Program-made: the position numbers and the translations under genes
Notes under the pieces: model-generated
What the model was told of the DNA's origin: nothing
Seen by the model: only the letters and a program-made list of their open reading frames with translations
The model's database searches: none
Origin: Nemopilema nomurai
Lineage: Eukaryota; Cnidaria; Scyphozoa; Rhizostomeae; Rhizostomatidae
DNA length: 64,000 nucleotides
NCBI GenBank assembly: GCA_003864495.1
Contig: ML133451.1
Location: forward strand, 847,267 to 911,266
Reading direction: 5' to 3'
Shown here: positions 1 through 12,000 of the stretch, piece after piece
How the letters are laid out: each line of letters starts with the position of its first letter
How positions within the stretch are numbered: the first letter of the stretch is position 1

Positions 1-3000
1 TCCCAGGGGTTCTTTGTTGTTGCACCAACCTTAGAAACAGGCACTGGTTTCCTTTCTCTGGATAATGTCATTTTGCAGACATATTTGACCAAGTCACTTG
101 GCCAGTTCACAGACTGGGAGCAGCGCCTGTTTGTGGCCAAGGAGTCTGGTTACAATTTCATTCACTTCACACCAATTCAGAAGCTTGGAGATTCACAGTC
201 CTCTTATTCTATTGAAGACCAACTGGAAATTAATCCAATGTTTTCATCAAGTGAAAAGGATGTTGACTTCAGTGATATTGAGGTCTTGATCAAGAAAATG
301 AAAAATGAATGGGATGTGCTATCTCTAGTTGATGTCGTATGGAATCATACAGCAAACAACAGCAAATGGTTGCAAGAACATCCAGATGCTGTGTATAATC
401 TTTTCAATTCTCCACATTTACGCCCTGCTTTTCTGGTTGACTCAGCATTTTGGCATTTGAGTGAAGAGATTGCAGCTGGTAAATGGGTAGACTTTGGGTT
501 ACCCACACATATTTCTGAGGAAAATCATCTTGGAAAAATTGCTGAAATATATAGGTATGGTCACCTTTCGATTTTGTTGTGTTTAGTTTTTTTGATGCCA
601 TTATTCTTTTGTGTAGAAAAGAGGCTGTTGTGTAAGTTTTTTTAAAGAAAACCTTTTTTCACTGTCTTATTTGGGTCTCATTTTGTTTCATTTGTGTTCT
701 TGTAACTATAAAGGCAATTGGGGATGCTAACTTGTGGATTGCAAAGGAGATTTGCACTCTAAAAGTGTATGAGAATGTATTAAAGGTATTAGAGCCTTGT
801 CCCTTTGAGCAAGAAACACAAAGGACAAAATGGAATGTGCATAAAAATAAAAATTGTTAACTATTTAACAATATGAGTTTGTTTAGTCTGTTTTATGATT
901 GTTGTTCTTAAAAAGTGATGTTTTGCCATGTGCAATCATTTCAACACATTGCTTTTTTAGTAAAAATTAAAACAAATTAAGATGTACATATATGAACTAT
1001 TCTGTTTTGTTACAAATAATATTTTGGTGATGGAATATAAGGTTTTCTTATAAGTAATCTGAATTGATTGAATTATTTAGTAGATGCCTGTAGAATGGAA
1101 ATTAAAAGATTGTGGAACATAAGGTACATTGGGCATCTATATTCATTTATTATTGATTTATTAAAACAGAATAATCTTCACTGTTTAAAGAAGTAATACC
1201 AACTTTTGCTAATCACTACTTTCTAGGTCATTTATTGTTCCATCAATGAAATTAGAGGAGTTTTTCATAGTTGATGAAGCAAAAATGGTAAATCAGTTTA
1301 AAGCTGCATATCACTCAAGAGCTGTTAATCAATTAGAGGAGGCTGAACTTGGAGACATTAGGATCTTACAAGATCCATTGTATCAAAGATATCAGAGTTA
1401 CATTGACATTGAGAAGGCTGTTGATGTTCTTAAAACGAAAAGGTATTATATTCCCCATTTATTATGAAGTTTAAGCAGCAGCACATTGGAGCCATTGGTA
1501 TTTGGACAGTAAATCCCTGGCTTTGTTTGGTGATAGAGAGTGTTCTACTTTTCTTTTTTTTTGGCCTGCCTTGAAAACAGGAAGGGGGGGCTTTCTGGTT
1601 TTACGGGCACAGGTGCAAAAACTTATGACCTTATACAGAACAGATGTGCAGAACAGAAACATGATGCTTAAGTTGTGGTTTTTAAAGACTTTAGATGATT
1701 GGAATGTCCAAGTTGAAAATATTAGCATCTACAGAAGAGGAACATGTGCCAAGTGTTGAGCAGACTAGAAGAACATAAGTATGTGGATAATAGAATATTA
1801 ATGCTTTTGACTATTTTGCAAAAAGGAATGACTCTAGTGATGAAACTTGAGTGAACTGTTAGACCCGCATTAGCTGCTGGGAGTGTAAAGAACCCAGTGT
1901 AATGCTAGAAGAGTACAACAAGGACAAGGCATAATGTCAACTGGAGAATCGACAATGTTTCCGTGTAGGGAGGAAGCGTTTTCTCCATTTGCAATAAGGC
2001 AAGTACCAGTTACCAAAAAGCTATCTCTTGCAGCTCATGTTGTAATAAACAACAAAACATTCAACATGGTACATTTATTAAGATGGGGAAAGGCAAATAA
2101 TGTAAGGGCTTAAGGCCCATTTCAAGCAATGATGGTTGTAGCTTTACAGAGCGACTCTAGAGAATCGCTGGATCTTGACATGGCACTGAACACAGTTGGA
2201 CTTAGTCTGTGGACTAAATTCAACTTGTTTCATGTGTTATAAAACATGTTATTGTTACAAAAAAGTATCTTTCTTGTCATTTTTGTCCTTTTATGCTTTG
2301 ATTGGTTTCTTCTACTTGAACTCTGGAGTATATCAAGTCACATTTTTGTCCTCTTCCATATGTGATTCTTTCGTAGTAATTGTAGCCCAATTTCGTCTTT
2401 TTGTTCCCAGTCAGGAATTTCTTCTCGGACCTGATCTGATAATAACTCTGACAAGGCCTGACCAATAGCACACCGCCAACAACATAGTCAACAACAAACA
2501 CAAAACAACAACCACATAGTTTATTTTCTTTGATGTATCTGCTTTTACCTCTTTTTGAATTATGTTACTAGTTGAAACATGAAGACTTCTCTGACGCAGT
2601 GACTAGAACAGCTTTGCCTATATATAAGCAGATAATCAGCATTTGCTACATCTTGATCAAACCATTTCTCAAGTAAATTGCATATTGTGAGCATGTTAAA
2701 TACTGCACAATTGTTGATATGATTTTTCTTTATTCATGTGTTGCCTTTTTAGCTGTTTAGTTTTTTGACTTTTAGTCTGAAAGAAGCTGATGCAACTAAA
2801 GAGTTTCAAGCTTTTGTCAGTCAGCTAAACGAAGAGAAAAGACAGCAAGTTGATGGCCATTGTCAGGCAATCATCTACAATGTAATTGAAGGCATAAGGT
2901 ATCACTTTTTGGCTGCTCATGGTCCAAATTACCGAGAGGTTACAACGAAGACTCCAATAATAACCAGGTGAATTTCCACGAAATGCTGATTGATCAAGTT

Positions 3001-6000
3001 GTCTTTCCTTCACTGTCTAAATTTTGATCACCAAATCCTAATGTTCAGAAGGTCTATTCGCTTGTCACAAATGATGGTGATAAATAGTTTCTCTTTTCTT
3101 ATAGCTTATCTTCAGTAATACGGTGGCATTTTAAAGATTCTATGAAGGATGAATGTTTCTAACCTAAAAATATTTGGTCCACGTTTTTAGGTACTTTTGT
3201 TGTCCTGCGTCTACTTCGACATTGGCAGAAGATGAGAAGTTGATGAACTCGAGTCAATCTGCGCACGTGTTTGCCCATCAGGGGTGGGTGATGAATGGAG
3301 ATGCGCTGAAAGACTTTGCTGCTGGGGACTCGCTGGTTTATTTGAGGAGAGAGCTGATTGCTTGGGGTGATAGTGTTAAGCTTCGATACGGAACCCAGAT
3401 GGAGGACTCTCCATACCTGTGGAAACGTATGAGAGAATACACTGAAATGATGGCAAGGTTTGAGAAAGCTTTCAGCAGAAGTATCACGTGCTAGTCGTTC
3501 TTTTTTCACATGCAGCTACTGGTATGCTTGTTAAGAAGAGCATCTTCACCGTGATGACAAATAGTGATAATGATGAAAGTAGATATCCACCATATAGACG
3601 GGCTCTACGATAATATCTGCATAGGTCGTAAATATACACGATGCGATTTTCCATTTGCTTTCATTTATGGACTGTTTAAATGGCCTCCTTGCCAATCAAT
3701 TTTTTAACACCAGAATTAAAGAGTCCTTGACAGATTGTAAATTTCACTGCTTGTTTTGTTTAAAAGCAGTAGTTCCGCTTTGCAGAATGTTTCATGGACT
3801 GCGATTGGACAACTGCCACAGCACCCCTATTCACGTTGCCGAGGTGCGCACCAAGTTTGCTGTTTTTTCTCCTTCTCTAAATGGTGACGTCCAGGGCTTT
3901 ATGCCCGAAGAACATGTAATATCTAAAATCGAGAATTGGCAGAGGCAGGTCTTAAAGAGAACCGTTTAACCTGTACTCAATGTGATTCATTTTTATGCTA
4001 AGCTGGCACAGAAGTCTGCTGCACCGTTTTCAACCAGCCCACATTTTTCTGGCAATATCAGTCAATCGCAAGTCAACATTTCATGGCCTACATTTTACCA
4101 CTGTTGCGATAAAATCAGGCTAAAGTTAGTGGGTCTTGTCGAAGGATAGGACATTGTTGACATTTCTCGCCTCTATGAAACCTTTCTTCTTCATGTCGTT
4201 TGTTTGCAAGATGTTTTAAAGCATTAGCCAACTTTCATCGCAGATTTTTGTCACTTCCAGTACCTGTTAGATGCTGCAAGAAAGGTGAACCCAAATCTAT
4301 ATGTTGTAGCAGAGCTGTTTACAAACTCAGAAGCTGTCGATAACATGTTCGTAAACAGACTCGGGATAAACTCCCTTATTAGAGGTATTCACCCTTCTAT
4401 TATTTTTCGCTTCATATTGCTTCCTTGTTGTTGATAAAAGCTGATTCCGTTTTGTGCTTGATTCCGTTTTGTGCTTGATTCCGCTTGTGTTTGATTCGAT
4501 TTTGTGCTTGATTCCGTGTTGTGTTTGATTCTGTTTTGTGTTTGATTCCGTTTTGTGTTTGATTCCGTTCTGTGTTTGATTCCGTTTTGTGTTTGATTCC
4601 GTTTTATGTGTGATTCCGTTTTGTGCTTGATTCCATTTTGTGTTTGATTCCGTTTTGTGCTTGATTCCGTTTTGTGTTTGATTCCGTTTTGTGCTTGATT
4701 CCGTGTTGTGTTTGATTCTGTTTTGTGTTTGATTCCGTTTTGTGTTTGAATCCGTTTTGTGTTTGATTCCGTTTTGTGTTTTGTTTGCAGAAAGGATGTC
4801 CGCAAGTGACGCACATGACCTTGGTAGACAAGTCCATAGGTTTGGTGGCGACCCCGTTGGCTCCTTTTTCAGGTCTTCCACGTCACCCCTTGTTTCATCG
4901 ATGGCACATGCCTTGTTTATGGATCTAACACACGACAACCAAAGTCCAATGGAGGTTGGTCATTTTTCTCGGTCGGCACTTTCTGCCAATCAAATATATT
5001 TCTCACTGTTGCATGCTTTAGAAGTATGGCCTTTTCTGAGCGTATTCCTCTTTTGTTTCAAAAGCTTTTGTTGATCAACAGCATCGTCCCCTGCCTAGTT
5101 TTTTCCATGACGGGTTAAACGACGTCTTTTAATTTCCTACTCTATCAAGAATTCTTATAGTAAAGCCATATAGTATATTCGTCAGGCTAAAACTGTAGAA
5201 AAAGCACTGAAAGTTGAGAGGTAGCTATGACACTGGATGTGTTGACATAACGCCATCTGCGACCTGACTGTAGCACCACAACATGCGATAAAAATAAACT
5301 TGAAAATGACACAAGTGAAATGAGGGCAAGCAACATAATGGTGCGAGGCAAAAGCAGAACGCGGCACGCATGACTTCTACGCAATACCTTGCGCAAAGCT
5401 ATCAATTCTTCATTGCTGTGAGATGCTTTTGTTCTGTTGAAGGTGCGATCGGTGTACGATTACTTGGCAAGTGCTGCTTTAGTCACGGCTTCTTCTTGTG
5501 CTATTGGAAGCAATCGTGGGTACGACGAGCTGGTTCCGCACCACGTAAGAACTATTTAGAAGTATTTGCACGCGGGCAGATGATTGCTTGTGAAAATTGA
5601 GGGTCGAGTCGAGTTTTTTATCAATTTTAGTAAATTGTAAGAGAAATTATAATTGGAAGTTATATTTTTGAATGGTGGCTGCAGAAGCTAAATATATTCC
5701 TGATTCGGCCATGGAAAAAAGACCAAACAGTAATGCATGACCCTTCTATAGAGATGTGCCTAGAATGAAGAGGCTTTTGCCATTATGGCACGTTTTTCAT
5801 TTCGGAGAAGAATCGTGAAGGTGTTGCTGATATACCGGGAATTCTTTGGTCTTGAATGCAAATCCAGAAGCACCACAAATGCAGAATCTGCTCACTTTGT
5901 CTTGTAGATTGATGTTGTTCGTGAGAAGCGGCAGTACAAATCCTGGGACATGGGCTCATCGAATTCAAAAAGTTGCCTTTCTCTGTCAAATGGCATCATC

Positions 6001-9000
6001 CATGCTAAACGAACGCTGAACCACTTACACAGTTACCTCTGCAGCAAAGGTTATGATCAGGTAATTATTCGCTGTGTAATTTTCCTGTCTGATTCTTGTC
6101 TCAGGTGGCTTTTGCCTACTGCTTCTGAAGTACTTACCTAAACAAAGTGAAAATCACCATTTCATCTTTAAACCATTTCTTTATTCGTAAAGATCGGCGT
6201 TTCGGGTTTGAAAGCATATTTACAAGATTGTATTATGCCAGATTTTTGTGGACCAAGTGGACGTGAACGTTGTTTCCGTGACAAGGCACTGCCAAAAGAC
6301 GCACGAGTCGGTGATCATTGTGGCCCATACTGCGTTTAACGACCCTCCGCAAGATGAGATGCCGTCGCTGCAAAGCAATCACAAATACAATGGATCAACG
6401 CCCCCCTTGGTTATCCCAGGTGATTCCCTTTGCGTTTCCGTTCGAGAGACTTTGCGTCAGGTCTTTCAAAAGTGAGTTTTCTTAAAAGCTAATGGATTTA
6501 TCATGCCACTTTATACGCTTACTAGGGCGTGCCTTCCCTTTGCGTGGAATACAGACATCACAGTGAGATTTCCACTTTTTATCAGGCTGCTAGCAAGGTT
6601 TTATGATTTTCATGGAATATTTGCATAATGCAGTTTACCGATTTGGAATCATCGTTTCACAGGCTTTCTGGAAGAAATAACATTCGAGGCGATGCTGTTG
6701 CGTAACCTGGGTGGACCAGAGTATGTCAAACACCCAAAGCTGATAAATGGATTGGACTCCTTCTATGTTCTCATGAACGAGCACATCTCCGTAGAAAATT
6801 CAAAGGTGCAATTGGAAACGCACAATCCTTTCGAAGGAGTGTTCTTAATGCATTTTGATTCCTTAAGCTGCTTCTCAAATTACTCGCTCTTTTGTCAATT
6901 GGAGGTAGATTATTAATCCATCTCTGCTTTTAAGTCAAACGAGTTTGCTGAAGTTTCTCTTCGAGGAAGTTGGTCATTCGTGGCATCAGGCCGTTTTTCA
7001 CCTGATTTCTGGAGAACTTTCCTCCTGTCAAATTTATGGAGCATTGCACCTCTCGTTAACTGCGTGACTTTTTTGTAGATTTGCAGTTTTGTGAGGTCCG
7101 TTGATCCAGAAGATGGAAACGGAATCGAAGTGCATTTCGAGAATTTCCCGCCAGGCAGTGTGGTCGTTTTCAAAGTCTCTCTAAACCACAAGGCCAAGAA
7201 AGCTATTGGCCAACTGAGGTGCGCTTTTTTTACTCAAATTGCGATGCTCATATGTAGTTTATCTGCATCAATCAATGCCTAGAACTTGCCAAGTAAAGAA
7301 CAAACAGGGCTTGCTATGTAAATAGATTTCAAAACCTCTAGGTGAATGGATGTCCTCGCTTTCTCATTATCGTGAGAATCGACATTTATGTTTTACCGCA
7401 ATTTTGGGCTTTCCAAAAGATGTTGCCCTATAGTCGAGATGTCACTTTGCTCACGCATTGCAATTTTCGCAGTTTCGAGGATGCTATTCCTCTAGACGTT
7501 GAAGTTGAGTAACTATAAGACAAAGCGCCATAAAGATTACGGTTTCACTTTTCCGTAGAGTTTTGAATATAGATAATTACAGAAGCTTCAATTAGAATGC
7601 CATAAAAACTGATCCGTATTTTATATAATGACGGCATGCAATTGTTATTTGCCTTTTTCCCAAGCCATGTCATTGGACCCGGCTAAAATGATTTATGTCA
7701 CCTGCATTACTATGTCACTTTATTGATGCCTTTAGTAGAATAGTCCGAATCAGGCAGAGTGAAGTTTTTCGATAAAAAATTAATTTGAAGGGGGTCATAG
7801 AGGAAAACTTAAGAAAATGCTACGTGACCGCGTGATATGAGGTTGACAATCCAAGATCGGCCTTCAACTCGCGCACAAAAATAATCTGGCTGGCTAAAAA
7901 TGAGTGACTCCGAAGCAGATTTGTTTCGTAGAAATAGTTATTAGATTGCGGTCGTACCTTGTGACTGAGGCACGTTTACGAGTGGAAAACGCATTGAAAG
8001 ACGAGACCTTAAGTTCATCAGGATCCGACAAGGGTAAGGAAAATGATATGGAATTAGAGGGAGGTGATCGAATCGGCAAGACTGAATTGTATGTTCTTTC
8101 CCTTTTAATGGAAATGTTAAACATCGGATTTAAGAATTTATGAAGGGAACGAACCCTCCAGTTCTGACTTGCACAAAAGCATTACCGTTTCATTGATGCG
8201 ATCCAGGCCCCCTGTTTTTTTGATAGCACTACACCACTGGCTTCAACTCGCATCCGAAGGCTACACAGCAAGGCACATTCATCTAACTTCACAGCATTCC
8301 TTAATTTTCAATCAATTATTTGTAATTTTGCAAAATTTTGAATCCGTTTTCATTAAGAAGTTCGAAAGAAAGGTGCCGGAGTGGCCTTCCTAGGCAGATG
8401 TCCTTTGCTGACCACGGTGCGGAGGTTGTCAACTTCTATGTCACGGCATCACGTGACGCGTTTACCGCCAAAACTTGAGCGATCGTTTTGGGGGCTTTTC
8501 ATAAAACTCCTTTTCATGAAAATGTTTTGCAGAAATGGTTAGATAGTCATTCATTACTAAAACCAAAAGAAAGAAAAATTGGCGCCAAATCAAGTGGCAT
8601 AAAATCTTCAAGGCTGATCTCCGTAACAAGTATTACTCAGCCTGAGAGTGGGAAGACTTGATTTGTATTAATTTGGCGGGTGTTTACTGGGAAGGTCAAG
8701 TCAGTGGGTGAATATTATGACGGTTAGATTGTTTGTATCCTATCAATGCGGCCTGTATCCTATCAATGCGGCCTGTATCCTATCAATGCGGATTGTTTTT
8801 TGCAGATCGGTCCTGAACATGTTTCCTGAACAGGGATATAAGCTGGAAACCGATTGCACGCTAGAGGTTCGCGCAATACAGCCGATCATAAAGGAGCTCG
8901 ATTTGGCTGCATTGAATAGAATACTTTACAGGTCACACCCAGAAGAGGTTGATGATGGCCATGGAGGGGGGGCCTATGACGTCCCAAATTATGGCCCGTT

Positions 9001-12000
9001 GACGTACTGTGGCCTGCAAGGTATTCGCACTTGGCGATTCTATATTTCCTTTCCGTATGTATTTCATTTACTACTTGTCATTATATATTGGATTTTCATG
9101 TTGTAATGAATTGTTTTTTAGGCTTCGAATCGGTTTTATCTGTTGTTCGCACTTCCAATGATCTTGGGCATCCGATATGTGATAATCTTCGCGCTGGAAA
9201 TTGGATGTTTGAATACGCATCCAACCGAATGAAGCATAATCACCTTACCAGACAGGTTGGCCTTCTTTACTATTCTAATCGATTAGTTTACTTTTAGTAA
9301 TCAGAATTTACGTTTCCAACACTGTCTTTCTCTTATCCTTTTTATTTTTCAGCTCGGTCTGTGGATGGAGTCTGTGGTTGGCTTCTTACGAAATTTGCCA
9401 AGATTTTTGATCCCCTGCTACTTCGATGCGGTTATTGGATCTCTTTATATCAGTCTAATTTCTCATGCTTGCTCAAAAATGTCAAGGTTTGATGTACTTC
9501 AGCTTTTCTTTAGCTTCAGATTCTTGCTTGTTTTCTTGCTGTAAAATGAAAGAAGTTTTTTGTTGCTGAAATGACTAATTTCAGGGAAGCTACAGTCTTG
9601 ATTATTGTTGAAGTTAGCCTTTGAAATGCTGTCAAATGGTACCAAAGATTAATTGGGGTTTTCTCATGTGTCCACTGCTAGTGAAACTTCAGTTTTTTTG
9701 AAATTTCAGTTTTGTGAAGGAAGGGTCGACCTTTGTTCAGTACCTCGCGCTCGGATCTGTGCAGCTGTGTGGATTGACCAACAGCGCCACTCTACCCAGA
9801 CTGCCGTCAAAGGTTGATGACGAAAAGGAGGCTCTCACAATGGCCGCCGGGCTGCCACACTTTGCCATTGGCATGTGGAGATGCTGGGGGAGAGATACGT
9901 TTATAAGTCTCCGAGGAATGCTACTCGTCACAGGCCGCTTCTCCGAAGCCAAGTAGGATTTAGTCTCTTGATTCTATCTGTCGCCTGCCGGCTTTGATGC
10001 CAAAGTTGAAAGACGTTATTTTCTGCAGACGAAGGAGTGTGTCCTTCAAATGATGGCAGCTTCAGTTTATAGCCCTTGTCTTAAAGCTCTTTTATGAGTG
10101 TTATGCTGCTTCCTTTGATTAATATTAGATTTTGATGTACTCAATTGTCTACGTTTGTCTCCAGGAGACTTATTCTAACTTTTGGTGGCTGTGTGCGCCA
10201 CGGGCTGATTCCCAATTTGTTGCACAAAGGAACAAATGCCAGGTACAATTGTCGAGACGCTTCGTGGTGGTGGCTGCAGGCCATTCAAGATTACTGTAAA
10301 ATGGCGCCTGAAAAAGATCGAATTCTTATGGAGACAGTTTATCGCATGTATCCCAGTGATAATTCACCTGCCGTTGCAAAAGGAGCTCAGGTACGTATTA
10401 TGAATACTCGTTATCGGTGCTACAATTTTTTATTCGATTCATTTTTAATCCGTTGTGCCTGAATATTTCACCACCAAAACTGTTACTGAACCGTTTTCTA
10501 AACGCTTATCATTGTCTCGATGCACCCATCTATTCGCTCCACGTAGGTACAGCCGCTGTACGAAATTATGCAAGAAATCCTTCAGAAGCACGCGGACGGG
10601 ATTTCGTTCCGCGAGCGCAGTGCCGGTCCTTCACTTGACTCGAACATGAAGGACGAGGGCTTCCAGGTGTCGGCTGGTATCAATAGTGACACCGGGTTCC
10701 CTTTTGGTGGCAATGCTTGGAATTGTGGTACCTGGATGGACAAAGTGGGTGGATCACATTTGTCTGGTAACTGGGGTCACCCTGCTACTCCAAGGTTTGT
10801 TTTGGGAATGTATCCAACCTCCACGATTCGTTGATTCATTTCCAGAAAGAATTTTGTGGTATGAATATTCTAATTCAATTCATTGAATGTGTTGAATAGT
10901 TTGATAATAACATGTGATTTAAGCAAACGTTTATGTTGTGCCGCCATGGATGTCAATTCATAGTGTGTTTTCTAGGGATGGGAGTGCTGTTGAAATTGTT
11001 GGCCTTTGCAAATCCACTGTGAATTGGTTAGGTAGGCTTCACGCAGAAGGAAAGTACCCTTATGATAGTGTTAGCCTCAAAGGTATGTTTGCTTACTTCT
11101 AAAAAACTGCTAAACCTCAAGTCGTTGTCAATAGAAACAATACAATGAATTCTTGAACCTTTAGATGCTTATTCATACGCGAAAAATGGAAAAGTATCCC
11201 GAGCATGTGGATATATTGCGGGATATTTTTCAAGGGTCTTTTTCTTCGCCTGCATGGAGAACTGTTGCGAAGTTGCACAAATATTTTTTGTGAACTTTTT
11301 TCACGTAGATTTATATACCTGTATTGAAGAAGGAGATGGCTAAGTCTCCGTGCTGCTGCCCTTTTTGCCTCATTTGGTTTCGAATGTCATCAAGTTTCTT
11401 TCTGCAGGTTCTTGTACTTACTTTTTTGTTTTGCAAAAATTTTTCAGATTCTAAACTGACGTTTGTGTCTTGGTCTGATAAGATTCAAAACTCATTTGAA
11501 AAGTTTTTCTGGATCCCCGTGGAGCCCAATAAGGCGCTTGAGGGTGAGAACTACAAGCTCATTCACCGAAGAGGAATCTATAAGGATTGCTATGGTAGTT
11601 CTCAAGCCTATGCTGATTTTCAGCTAAGACCCAACTTTCCTATTGCCATGGCCATTGTGAGTATGTCAATTAGTTAGATACTTACACAAAACAATATTTT
11701 AATTAGAAGCAACGAGTTGTCTATTATTATCACTAGTTGTAAAGTAATGAAGAAAATGTAAGCAATTTGGCATCAGAAAAGTGAAATTATCATGCTCAGA
11801 GGCCTTACTTTCTGAGGTTTCTTCAACTTCTGTTACATTTCTGAGTCTCAATTAATTATAATGCACCTAGCTTTTGCACCCTGAACGTAACAATTCATTA
11901 TGATGCAACTAACATTTGTGCCCAAAAAAGCTTAGCAATCGCCAACATGTCATATCCGACCTCATCTGTCGCGTACCTTGTTACGAATAATGCTAAATGG

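Larger units (their letters stand above)
331..4954 (+). other. AGL: AGL glucanotransferase (GH13-type) catalytic exons
   Basis: All four GH13 signature blocks are readable. DVVWNH is at 331-348 in the first exon. [11 protein letters not shown] follows the start of the exon at 3786, with the expected nucleophile Asp codon at 3808-3810. YVVAELF is in the exon at 4261, with the expected acid/base Glu at 4312-4314. FMDLTHDN is in the exon at 4791, with the expected third carboxylate Asp at 4934-4936. The roles are those known for the family; the residues are read here. Nothing catalytic is missing, so transferase activity is expected to be intact. Confidence 0.93.

Noticed and set aside
4327..4938. 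Minus-strand frames of 203, 141 and 77 codons rich in NQTQNGIKH
   Set aside because: They are antisense readings of the 17-bp minisatellite and flanking AGL exon sequence.
6420..6476. Extension of AGL exon 10 to the GTGAGT donor at 6472
   Set aside because: It would place the next exon in a frame with an early stop; the donor at 6420 restores the conserved PG-x-x-EE sequence.
7904..8143. 79-codon frame as an extra AGL exon
   Set aside because: It has no match to AGL, joining it in the required phase meets a stop, and the neighbouring exons join directly in phase with preserved homology.
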